64,000 nucleotides of DNA from Brugia malayi (taxonomy: Eukaryota; Nematoda; Chromadorea; Rhabditida; Onchocercidae). Location of the stretch: the NCBI RefSeq assembly GCF_000002995.4, contig NW_025062479.1:20456721-20520720 (forward strand). Reading direction: 5' to 3'. The translations under genes were made by a program, and so were the position numbers. How positions within the stretch are numbered: position 1 is the stretch's first letter; each line of letters begins with the position of its first letter. Below the pieces are notes generated by a model. The model was not told the DNA's origin and searched no databases. It saw only the letters and a list, made by a program, of their open reading frames with translations. Positions 13,248 through 25,200 of this stretch are shown one piece after another.

Positions 13248-13912
13248 TGATGTGATAGGTGATTATGCGAAGTTCTTTTATTCTGTTAATTGATTGTTTT
13301 GAACCGGTGAACTTCTTTTTGTGAATTGTATATGTTTTTGTTTTGTTTTGTTTTGTTTTTTTTTTTTTTTTTTTGCGAATTTAATGGTTAATTTTTATCG
13401 AACTAGTAACAATTTATGTTGCTGAGGAAGTCAGGAGTTTTCGAAATTTCATCCAGTTTTCTGATGTGGTATTAAAAGCTGGGATTTTCTATCAAACGGT
13501 GAAATGCTTGAAAAGGATGAGAATGACAAATGATTGCTATATATTTCTATTAGAAACAGTCATGTGAAGGGGATTATAGCAAACAGCAAACAGTTAACCC
13601 CTCTTTCTACTTTCAAATCTCTCACTACAATAGTATCATTTGGAATACTATTGTAAATAGAATTATGCAAACCCTTCTAAACAAACTACAGTTAAACCAC
13701 TAAATTTAGTGTTAATATTATATGAGTTGAAATACCAAAAAAAAAAAAAAAAAAAAAAAAGAATTTAGCTTTTGTTTTTGTTCCGTATTCTTTCTTTTCC
13801 AAAAATTGAAACCTGAAGATTGCATTAATATGCAAGGACATCTAAAGTTATATAGCACAAAAGTAAACCTTTTTATTAATTTAATAGTAAGTTTAATTAT
13901 AATACTTTCAAG

Positions 13913-14254
13913 GGGAAAGCGCTAAACAAATTGTAAATAGAGGAAGTGAGAGGGTGGTAAGTGGTATTTGATGAAATACAATTTACAGAAAGATTGCAGT
14001 CTTGGATACTTGAAACAGTATTAGATCAAATTATGGAAGTAAGAGGAGAGACATGAGAGATGAAAAGTGTGTTTACAAAATTTTTATATCATAAAAGGAT
14101 GCTGATTTATACTATTTACTTTCTCGTATAGTATAATAAAATTCAAGGAATTGCATTGATAGGACTTTTGCTTTGCTATCTATCATTAAGTATCATATAA
14201 TATAGTTCGTGAATCCTATCCTAATACATTTCATTTTCAGTTACGAATATTTAA
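13913..14254 (+). CDS. Candidate 3' end of a small membrane protein gene (four exons)
   Basis: Four short segments have canonical borders and agree in phase: 13913-13956 (after TTTCAAG, donor GTAAGT), 14000-14038 (after TTGCAG, donor GTAAGA), 14132-14189 (after CGTATAG, donor GTATCA) and 14241-14254 (after TTTTCAG, ending in TAA). They read ESAKQIVNRGSERV, SWILETVLDQIME, YNKIQGIALIGLLLCYLSL, ITNI; the third is a good membrane segment. No start exon that joins in phase was found. Short exons like these can arise by chance in AT-rich DNA. Confidence 0.2.
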
Positions 14255-14969
14255 TATTTTATAAATATGCTTATTATAATATTTCTATAATTATTATGGT
14301 GAGATAATATGTAATATACTGCAATGCACCTGTTATAATATATTGTTGGTGTTTATTATGATGTCAATAGAATTTTTTATAAAAAAACAAGTTACGAAAG
14401 AACATTTTGTCTTGCTTCAGGGAAAATTGGTAAGTGTGTTATTTAAACAAGCATGAAAGCATCCATTTTATTAATGAAAATTTCAATCATTTTTTTTTTT
14501 TTTCTAATTTCAATTTGCTTCGTATATTATATATGAACAAAGCGATTTTTTAATTTATTTCCGCATTTCTTTTTTTCTTTTTTGTTTTCAATTTTGCAAA
14601 AGCATTCATTGCATTAATAAATCTCATTTATATGAGATCAAATTTTTTAACAAATTGAAATCAAATCTGACAAAAAGAAAAATTGACTACAATAAATGAA
14701 CAAACGCTATTCAACGACAAAAGGATCATTGAATTAATCTCGCGTTTGATTTTTGAATGAATATTGAATGAATAACCAGTTATTTTTCATTTCGTCTTGC
14801 TGGTGCTTATTTGACCAAAGGTTCAAATAAAAAAAAAGTATCTGAGTTAGACTTAACTAAACAATTTAAACAAAGAAAAACTCCTTGTCAAAATCTCTTT
14901 TGCATAGCTAATTTTAATATGTATTTTCGTCTTCACTTACCAATATAACATAATATTTGTTCTATATGT

Positions 14970-15130
14970 ATCTATTATTATTATTATTGCTATTACTACT
15001 AATATTATTATTATTACCATTATTGTTATTATTATTATTACTATTTTTATTATTATTATTAATATTAACATTATTGTTGCTATTATTACTTATTATTATT
15101 ATTATCATTGTTCATTACTATTATTGCAGT
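14970..15130. repeat. TTA/ATT trinucleotide microsatellite, imperfect
   Basis: Runs of TTA/ATT units with ACT and GCT interruptions. The leucine-rich frame across it is an artefact of the repeat. Confidence 0.9.
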
Positions 15131-17074
15131 AATTATTAGTAAGTCATTATTTTTACTTAATCTGTTTTATTTCTCATCCCATAAAAAGTTTCACCAAAAC
15201 AATTTTTTTCTCAGTCGAAGCTTTTTCTAATGCTAATAGTAAAGGCTAATACGAAGAATAGAAATCTATTTTAAATGAACAAATACAAAAAAATTTACCA
15301 TTTTTCTTCTTTGTACATTCAGCTGATTTATTTTTAAGGAATTCAAATTCTTTTTCGATCTTTAATTTTTAATTTTTTTCATTCCGATGCAATAATTTTG
15401 TTACTGCCGCAAAAATTCTTTTAAATTTTGTGTTTGTTTTGAATCATTTGTCTTTTTTAATCATTTCATTATTATTATTATTTATTGCTATTAGTTATTT
15501 ATGCTATTATTGTTACTATGATTTCTCTTTTTATCATTATTAAAAATGAAAGTTAAAAATTACTGCAAGTTTTCAATGTCACTTTTTTATTTTCTTTGAT
15601 ACGACATCTTATATACTCGTAAGTTATAATCTTTTTGCACAGTGATAAAATTACGTCGTGAATTGAACTAAAGTATGTTTGCTTAAATTATCGGTCGTTA
15701 TTTGTTTATCATTTCTCCTAAAATCAGTCATATCATTTCAATCTGTCAATAACTAGAAAAGCGAAAGATGATTTTTTATTTTATTTATTTATTTATTATT
15801 TTTTTGGATTGATGTTTTTTCCTTCTTTTTCTTATCGTTTCTTTTACAATTTCAGCTTATAACAAAAATCAAGACAGAAAACTAGTAATGAATAACTCTT
15901 CTAAGAATAATTATTTTCTTTGTTTTCTGAATTAAACGAAGAAAAGTTTTTGCAGTAAAATAAATATTTTCATTGATTTAGTAAAAGTGAAGGATTTCCA
16001 AATCAGGAAAGTAAACCAAAAAAAAAAAAAAGAAGAAATAGGGTGATAATAGAAAATTATGATGGGTTTTAGTGGTAGAAACAATGAAAGAAAATGTTGA
16101 CAAAGAATGGTGATAGAGAATAATGAACAACGACAAAGTATAAAGCTAATGATGTTAAAGCATGTTGTACACATTTGGTAAGTTCGACGCATTTAAAAGT
16201 TGACAAAATGTCAAAGTAAAATGCATTTTTGGGTTATTCAAACAAATTGTGACTGAAAACGATGAATGGAAATGTGAGCGTTTGAAAAAGTGGAAAAAGT
16301 ACTTAAATAAATAAATAAATGATAAAATAGCATTAATAGCATGGATGAAATAAGTTACGAAAATATTTCAAATAAAGTAATTACATTGAATGGGATAAAT
16401 AAATTTATGATTGGCATCTAGATTAAATTATATGTTTAAATTAATACAATGATTTGAGAATTTTTTTTTTAATAAATTTTCGGTTCGAAAACAATACTCT
16501 AACTTTGTATGATAATTTCCGTAACTGAATGGCATGAAAACTCCAATCATATGAGATGCATTTTTCACCTATTTTTTACCTGTCTTTTGTTTTTTTTTTT
16601 TTTTTTTTTTTTTACATTTTAGAAGAGATAGGAGAAATATATTGATACTGTTGAAAATGAACTAAAAAAAAAAAAATAAATGAAAACAAAATATAATCAG
16701 CCAAAAATTCAGATATTTCTTTCATATACTGAAAATATCATTTTCGATGTTTGAAACCCACGTGATTCTTTTTATTTGATCCTTTTTATTTGAAACTATC
16801 ATTATTGACATGATAATCATGCGACACTTTCGTTGAATTGTTTTTAATATTGTTTTTGTGATGTGGATTGTGACAAATAGACGTTTTTTTTTTTTTTTTT
16901 TCATTTTTTTTTACTTTAAATTGTTTAATTTTCACACAGTTAAATCACCTCTATATCAGCCTTTCACTTCATTTTCTCTAAGGATTTTAATGATTTTTTC
17001 ATTTTGAGAATAAATAATTTATTAAAATGTTCAAACTTCATTCTACTTTTTTCCTTTTTTTCAGAGAGACAAAA

Positions 17075-17296
17075 ATGATTGATTTGATTAAACTAGCTCA
17101 ATATAGGTCAGTTGTGAAAACAAAATTTTTGCTTTTTATTTTTTTTTTGAAATTTTTCTAAAAATTATTTCAATTAGTATTGAAATGTTTAAGTGTTATT
17201 ATCGATTTCAGTTGTCTAATTATATTGCATTATAAGTTAATTAGCGCAATACTTTCAACTCTCTACAACCTTTTATTGCTTATTTATAATTTTTAA
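17075..17296 (+). CDS. Candidate two-exon micro-membrane protein, 38 residues
   Basis: A strong acceptor (TTTTTTTCAG, ending 17064) precedes the ATG at 17075 by 10 bases, as for a trans-spliced start. Exon 17075-17106 reads MIDLIKLAQY with donor GTCAGT. Exon 17212-17296 follows acceptor CGATTTCAG and continues in phase through a hydrophobic segment (AILSTLYNLLLLIYNF) to TAA. AATAAA lies at 17303-17308, just past the stop. The order acceptor, ATG, intron, stop and polyadenylation signal is suggestive, but the protein is tiny and unrecognised. Confidence 0.2.
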
Positions 17297-18236
17297 GCTG
17301 GGAATAAATTTTTTACATGTCACTTTGATAATTTATTACTTGTAATCAACTATAAGCTAATTATTTTTTTTATTTTTTCTAAGTTCATTATTTACAGCAG
17401 AATACTTTATTATTCTTTTATTGATTATTAATATGCACTCATTTCTATCTTCCATTTCATTATCTGTAATTCTGGTATTCTCAGAAATACTGAAAATTGT
17501 TCCAGCTATTTTCTAGAGAAAAAAAAAAAGAAAACTTTTACAACAAAAATATTAATATCAGACATTTTCCTTAACATATGAATGTCGAATATTTCTCTTA
17601 TCTTTCCTTTAAATTCAAAAAACGGCATAGTAATATATGCCTGTCATTTAGTCAATCATTTTATCATTTAACTAATCTACCAGTCTAACAAATGATTGAA
17701 AAAAATTTGATGAAGGATATTTGAAAGATAAGAGAAAATTCACTTTTAAATGATAACCAATCAATATTGACTAATGGAATAAAACTTTATATATCCAGAG
17801 ATTTGGATTAATTTTATTACTTTTTGAAAAAATATTCTTATGAAACAAGCAATTTCCAAACTGTAACAACACTTTTTTTTTTCTCGTTTAAATGTTTATC
17901 CATTTTTGATCAACTAAATTTGTTTGCGAATGACTTATCTTAATTTATTCATAAATTTTCCATTTAAGCAAAAAGTTGAAGTCACTAATAATTTAAAAAC
18001 ATGTGTTTAATTTCTGTGAAGAAAAAAACAAAAATCTTTGAAATTTAGAAATTTTAACAATTTTTTTTTTTTTGAAGAAATATGGTTTTGAAATATTACT
18101 GCTATATGAGATTAAATTACTTGCACAACATAGTTGAAGCACGAAGAAGAAATATTATATGATGATATGACGGTTTCACTTAATTTTTTTTTTATTTTAG
18201 TTATTTAATACAGATTCAATCCTATCGTAATATAAT

Positions 18237-19160
18237 TTATTTGATGGCCAAAGGCGCAATCTTATTGCGCTTCAAAAAAGATACAAAGTATTGAATAGCT
18301 GATTTTACATTAGCTATCGATTTTTCTGAAATTATAAAAATGCAATATAATTTTTTTTTTTTTTAGCAAAAAAGAAAGAGCAAAATTTTTACAAAAACTA
18401 ATAACAATTAGTATACCAGTTAGAGAGAAAACGTGTTAAAAATTAATTTTTTGTGTTGCTGAAATTAAATCAATGGAAAAAGAATATGAAAAATGTAGTG
18501 AATTAAACTGTTTTAACAATTTTAGTTTAGAAGCCTATTTTAAATATTGCTTTAATGATTTTAAATTAGAAAACTTCCTATTTCATTATATTATATTTAA
18601 TTTTGAAAATATGTATTTACAATTTCCGACTTTTTTTTTTTTCAAAATAAATTTTTATCGAAATACGCAAATTTTCCCCAAATTGTAATAGGTATAAATA
18701 TATTAATTATCGAATATAAATTAATCAATTAGCAATTAAATCTTCGAAAAAATAGGTTGCGACAAAAATTATTAGGTTGTAGTGAAAGGAATCTCAAAAA
18801 TCTATAAAAATAGATTTTAATTATAAATTTATAAGTTTAAAGAGTGAAAAAAAAAAGAAAAAACAATATTTACAAACAATGATTTTGTGATTCTTAACTT
18901 TCTTAATTTGGAAGGAATGTTCAATTGTGGGGAATTTTTAGCAAATAACTTTGTCATTTGTATGCTTTATGTTAAACAAAACGTACGGAAAGTCATCATT
19001 TTCATGATTACCTTCCACACTATTAGCAAAACTTATTATGTCAATTCTGAGCAGATTATACACTGTATCAGTATCACGATGCTATTCTACTATTTTTATC
19101 AACATACACTCTATCACTATTAGGAAACATCGTATTACTGCTATGACAAATGATAAGCAT
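18237..19160 (-). CDS. Candidate three-exon small gene head-to-head with the mannosidase gene
   Basis: Minus strand: an acceptor (GGTTACAG) lies 6 bases before the ATG at 19160. Exons 19160-19118, 19062-19012 and 18325-18237 keep phase, with introns of 55 and about 690 bp, and the last follows the canonical ATAATTTCAG. The 60-residue product has no clear signal peptide. Its second half, EEKSIANVKSAIQYFVSFLK then RNKIAPLAIK, is mixed-charge and protein-like. The opposite strand of 18887-19123 is also open (78 codons) but reads as a Phe/Tyr/Ile-rich antisense shadow. The start lies 77 bp from the mannosidase ATG, so a shared bidirectional promoter would be implied. No family recognised. Confidence 0.3.
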
Positions 19161-19237
19161 AAGAAACTGTAACCATTTAAAAAAAGCTTTATAATTACTT
19201 CAATTAAATTGATTGATAATTGATATTTGCAGAAAAG

Positions 19238-22200
19238 ATGGCTAAAATAAAAATTACTCCGTTTCTATCTGCACATACCAAACGTTATATTTTTATGACT
19301 GGATTTTGCGTATTTTTCATATTTTTGGTATGAATCATTAATTCCAATTTTTTGCTAAAATTTTGCAATAAATAATTAATTACCCATAAATTTTTGCCAT
19401 TAATTTGAAAACTTGAATTTATACATCATTTTGAATTGCTAATACCTAATTTAAATGTTTCAATTTTTCAAAAAAAAAATGCTAAAAAACAAAAACTGCC
19501 ATGACTCATTTCATTGTATACTTATTTTTAAGTTTCAAGTGAATAGTAAACAGAGGAAATTTTCAAAAGAAAACTTCTGCTATAAAATATTTCAATACTG
19601 ACAAAAAGGGCTAATTATTTCATTTTAAACAACGCTAAATAGGAAAAAAGATGAATTTTAATCAATGTTTTTTTTTTTTTTTTTTTTCCTTGGATAAATT
19701 TGAATTTCAGATTGAATTTCGAATAATTCTTCTTACGATTTCATTTATTTTCAATTTGTTGAAATTTGATGATGAAGAACAAAGCGACGGTGCAACATTT
19801 CAATGTACTCAGACATATCCAATAAAAACAAAAACCGAATTTAATGTATGGATTGGAAGTTTGCAGTCGTTCGTGTAATATGCTTATCAGTGTTGAATTT
19901 TAGCAGGTTTTCAAAAATTATCAAAAACTAATCACTATAAGTTCTTAGTCGAATTGATAAATTTATTAGAATTTTTGATCGTAAACTGTTGAAAATTATT
20001 ATTTAATTGCAATGATCGATTTAAAAGTTTCTTTTGAATTGTTAGATTGTTTTCAATTTCTTTTTTAAATAATGTTTGTTAAAAATTTTCAAGCATTATT
20101 AGAAAATATCGCTTCACTTTTCAAATAAAAAAGAAGGAAATTGCAAGATTAAAAAAAGAAAATCATTTTACAAAGATCTAATCCAATTTTTTTGTTGCTT
20201 TACACAACTTGTTCATTTTATTTTTTTCGAAAAATTTTTAGAAAATTCAACATTGAAATCTATCAGGATAATAAAAATGGTACCAAAGAATGTTCAGTTT
20301 TCGTTCATTCATAATTTCACAATTTCGAATTTTTATGAAAAGAAGAGAAAAAAAAATAAATAAAACCTATGTTGAATATTTATTAATTAATGAAACTGTA
20401 AAATTCAATTTGGTTCAACTAATCATCAGTATAAATTAGTACACAGACTATTTTGAAAATCATTTTTAAATTGCTTAATTTACAGATGATAAATCACAAT
20501 AAGCTTTGTTTTTTGTTCCCTTATCTATTATCGATAGTTGTGATTATTTTTGAATTTTATAATTTCACTTTGTTACTTCTTTTATTCTTCTATGGTCAAT
20601 CATTTTCTTAATTTTGATTTTACCTTATTTCTGGGCCATCGTTATTTCTTGTTAATAATTGAATTTTTTTCTTTTTTTTTTTTAAGACTTTCGACGTGTT
20701 TCAACAAATTATCGGTCTGAGACAAAAATCAAAACAACACTACACAGTGAGAAAGAAAAGTATTTTAGACGTAACGGAAGTATACGTTTTACCGTTTACA
20801 CATGTTGATCCAGGTAAGTATGTCAGTTTACTAATTAGAGAATTTTCAAAATATGTTAATTACAAAAAACCAGATGTAGCTCATCATTCTAAAAACTGAT
20901 TAATTTACTAATCAGGACTATTAAAATTTATTAATTACAAGAATGATTGTTTTCAGATGTATCGCATTGTCTTAAAACTTTCAGAACTTTTTTCTTTTTT
21001 CGAAAACTCAGTAGCGTGAAAGATTTGAACTGATGATCTATCTTCAATCGTTGTATTTACCGGATAAATGCCGAAATATTCTACACTTATCCAGATTTAA
21101 TAAGGATGAGAGTATGAGTAGAAGTAGTAGTCGAATATGAATATGGAATATAAAATTGGTTGATTCAATTTATGATGCGTTTTGATTTGCATAATTCATT
21201 CACATTCAGCATAATATCATTACTATGTTATATGCAAAATTATCATATATTATATATGAGAATCATTGTCGTTTTTTATTCTGTGGAAAATTATTTTTTA
21301 TTCTGCAAAAAAAAATTACATAAACAAAAAATTGTTATAAAATATAAACAGGAATTCTTTCAAAAATGTTTTCAATTTTCAACACATATTTTTACAAAAA
21401 AAATTTTATAAGCTAAAATTTTGTTCTGCTTCTTAGGTTTTTTTTTTTTTTTTTTTTTTTTTAATTTTCAAATTTGAAAAAGAGTTAAAAATTATCAAAA
21501 TTCAATGAAAAAAAAAGCGAATCTAATTAAAATGAATTTTAGGTTGGCTAAAAACATTCAACAATTATTTGAATGACACAAATGCTATATTAGATAATAT
21601 GATTGTATTTATGCAAAATCATCCACGAATGCGTTTCATGTGGTGCGAAATTGTATTTTTGGAGCGATGGTGGACAAAGCAAAATGAAAGTGTCAAAAGT
21701 TTAACACGAAAGTATCAAATAATTATATTTAAAATATTATCTTTTTTTAAAAAAAAAAAAAAAAAAAAAATGGCAGAAAAATTTCAATTGTTATATCAAT
21801 TACCAAATTTTTCCTATTATATCAAATGAACGGTTTACTTTTTTTTTTTTTGGTTTTTTAAATTTATTTATTACTCTTCATAAAAAATATATCATTTTAT
21901 AAGATATTTTGATTGAATAAAAAATAATAAAATGAAGAAATTTTGTAACTTTCTGACTATTTAAAAAAATTTCGAAAACAATCTAATTATACTGTTCAGT
22001 GAAAATTAAATTTATATTGCTTAATTGAAACTTAAACAACAAAATATGACATAGAAATTTTAAGACTAATTGAAAACAAACAGTTAGAAATTGTAAGCGG
22101 TTCATGGGTAATGACTGATGAAGCAACAACATATTTTCCATCGATTGTGGATAATATTATCGAGGGACAACAATATGTAAACAATGAATTAAGTGTGAAT

Positions 22201-25200
22201 TTTCAATCATTTTTCTTATTTTGACTAGAAAAAAGATTCTTTTTTTTTTTTAATCCGTAATTTTAATTTTATCATAAAATTGCTGCAGATATCGTTTTCT
22301 TCAAAAAAAAGAGTTACTCAGTTCTTGTATTCTACATCATCTATTTTGTTTACATTTCTAAAAGGTACTAATTAAGCAATAGTAATTAATTTAATTTTTT
22401 AGTTCTGAAAAAACTGAATCAACATGAATGACTATTTTAAATGAAATGTATGTGCATTCATTTATAATTTATATTACGTATTTCTATTATAGCATTTTAA
22501 AGTTTATTTTCATTAAACATTAAATTTTTTAGATGTACAAGCTGAAGTGATGTGGTCAAATGATCCATTTGGTTATGGGCCATCAGTGCCATATTTATAT
22601 ACAAAAACAGGTGTCAAACGTGGCGTAATTAATAGGATTCATCATGGTCTAAAAGCATTTCTACGTTATCATGGAGCAATACCATTCCGTTGGCAACAAT
22701 TTTTTGGTAATTTTTTTTTTTTCTAGTAGTTTCATTCAGTCATTAATGCAAAATTCACCATTTATCATTTTTGAAATGTAAAATTTAAGTTATTTACTCG
22801 CTTTATTTCATTTCTCCTCCATCATAAACCATTTGTTTTGCTATCAGTTAAGAGAATTTTTGACGTAATGAATATGAATTGAAATATTTTATCTGTAAAA
22901 GAAATAACCTTTGAACCATTAATCTATATGCTGCTAGTGTTAAAAATTTGTTTTATAAAGTAGAATTAATCAATTAATTATTACGAAAATTCTGGAAGAA
23001 AATTGGACACAAAATAAAATTTTCATAATGAATTTAAATGAAATAAGCATTTAATATAATGAATACTTAATATACTTTTAAATTTTCAGATGTAAATGAT
23101 GAAAACGAAATGTATACGCATGTATTACCATATAGCCATTACGATATACTAAATAGTTGCGGACCGGATCCGGATGTATGTTGCCAATATGATTTTAAAC
23201 GGATAAATCATTTCACATGTTCAAATGCTGCGCCTGTACCGATTACAGACTCGAACATTCGTAAAAGGTAAGTGAAAAGAATGTTTAAACTTTAGCTTTC
23301 ATTCAATCAAATCTTTATTCAGAAATATTTGCCTAAGGGATATAATATAGAAAGCATAAATTAGCATATCTGAAAAATTGATGAGTGTTAATCATTTGAG
23401 TAAGACTGCTAGAGATTCTAAAAAAGTTCTAACTAAATGAATAATTTATTTAGCTAATATTTTTGTGAAGAAAAAAATTAACAACAGATTTTTTGAGAAA
23501 GTTTTTAAAAATTTTTTTAGGAAAAATATAATATTTAAAATAAATTTGCAATTTGAATTACAGCTATAATAATTTGCTATTTGTAGAGCATTAATACTGG
23601 AAAAAGCATTTCTAAAAATGTCACTTCAACAAGGAAGCAATATTTTATTATCGGTTTGGGGTGATGATTTTCGATATGCTGAATTAGAGGAATGGTATCA
23701 ACAATATGATAATTTAATACTGCTATTTGATTACATCAATAAGAATTCAAAACGTACAAAAATTAGGTTAAAAATTTATGTCTCCCTTGATTATTTTAAA
23801 TCTTTGAAATTATTTTTCGTTTAAATTCCTGAGCCTATATAAGAAATTGCCTAAAAAAGAGGTCAAAAAATTAAGTTATATTCTTTTTTATATTTTCTAA
23901 AATTTCTACAAAGTATTCACTTTTTCATTTATTTTCATATACGAAAAAATTTTAAAAACATTTATTAATTATTAATTAATTTTTTTTTTGTTGATTTGCC
24001 AATAATACCTTTCTTTTTGTAAAAAAATTGAAATTTTTTGAAAAAAGACATTTTCGTTTTCTTTTTCAATTTTCCTTCCAATTTTTCAATATTTTTTTAA
24101 ATTTTCTAGTATTGAAAATATAGATTTGGTACATTAATGGAATACTTTGATGCATTAGAACGAAACAATAAGATTAAAAATATTATCCCAGCAACTTTAT
24201 CGGGTGATTTCTTCCCTTATCAATGTTCCGCTGGTGATTATTGGACTGGTTATTATACCACACGGCCATTTTATAAAAGACAAGAACGAGAGTTGCATGT
24301 AAATTTTTTGGATTAAATTTCATTTAATAGTAACAGTTTGCTTCTCTGCTATGCATAATTTTAGCTCGGAATCTGAATAAAAATTCTAAAATATTTCGCG
24401 AAATTAAAATTTCGGAATAGTTTTGCATTTTCGAATTATACTTTTCTAATCTAATCACTAAAAATATTGGGTTCAAAAATTTCTCAATTCTATTTAAAAT
24501 ATCATTTATTAATATGTTGTGATTTTTATTTCGCTTCTTGGGTTCATCATAAAATTAAGCTTAAAGTTGTTTTCTTTTTCTTACAGTTTGAAAGTTTAAA
24601 TCTTGTTTTATCCAAAAAAGTGAGCAATTTAAAAAGGAAATTAGAAACTATGCAAAGGTTTCAGTCATTTATAAGAGCCTCCGATTTGCTAACTGCCAGT
24701 GCATTAATAAATTTGTCAACCAAAAGTCGCCAAATTATTCAACAGCAGCTTACGATAGCTCGACGAAATTTGGCGCTTTTTCAGCATCACGATGCTATTA
24801 CAGGTTAATCATAAATTTCATCATTTTTATTTCTCTCTTTCTCTTTTTCTGAATTTATTATTTATATCTTGAACAGAAGACATACTTCAGCTTGTATTTA
24901 ATTTATAATTTTACTTTGCATTTGCGAAAATGAACTTTTTTTTCCTTTCTTTTGTTTCAATAATTTCTGCAAATTCGATTAAATTATAGAAAAAAAGATG
25001 TTAGTTTTTTTTTTTCTTTTTTTTTTTAGGAACAAGCAAAAATCACGTTATGAAGGATTATTCAGAGCGCATTTTTGCTTCGATAAAAATTGCTGAAAAT
25101 ATGCTCCGTATTTCATTAAATGCATTATTACGCTCAAATAATTTTGAAATAGTAATTTCTGACAATTTGAAATAAATTTTCTTTGATTTAAGAAACAAAA

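Larger units (their letters stand above)
13248..18236. other. AT-rich intergenic region between SMYD gene and 18.2 kb
   Basis: Holds the presumed SMYD 3' untranslated region, long T and A homopolymers (for example 13347-13372, 13738-13760, 16590-16612), the TTA-type microsatellite at 14970-15130, and two weak small-gene candidates listed separately. A 58-codon open stretch at 13384-13567 (plus) lies in the likely 3' UTR and has no start codon. No other feature could be supported. Confidence 0.6.

Noticed and set aside
14957..15139. Leucine-rich ORF
   Set aside because: Translation of a TTA/ATT microsatellite.
15932..16192. 86-codon minus-strand ORF with hydrophobic content
   Set aside because: Low-complexity Phe/Ile/Ser-rich frame with no acceptor or family signal; a plus-strand first-exon reading at 16107-16177 found no in-phase partner either.
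18473..18688. 71-codon plus-strand ORF starting MEKEYEKCSELN
   Set aside because: Runs through a T10 homopolymer, extreme A+T codon use, no splice or homology support.
18887..19123. 78-codon plus-strand ORF just upstream of aman-2
   Set aside because: Starts with GTG, is Phe/Tyr/Ile rich and has no splice context; the opposite strand gives a more protein-like, phase-consistent model.
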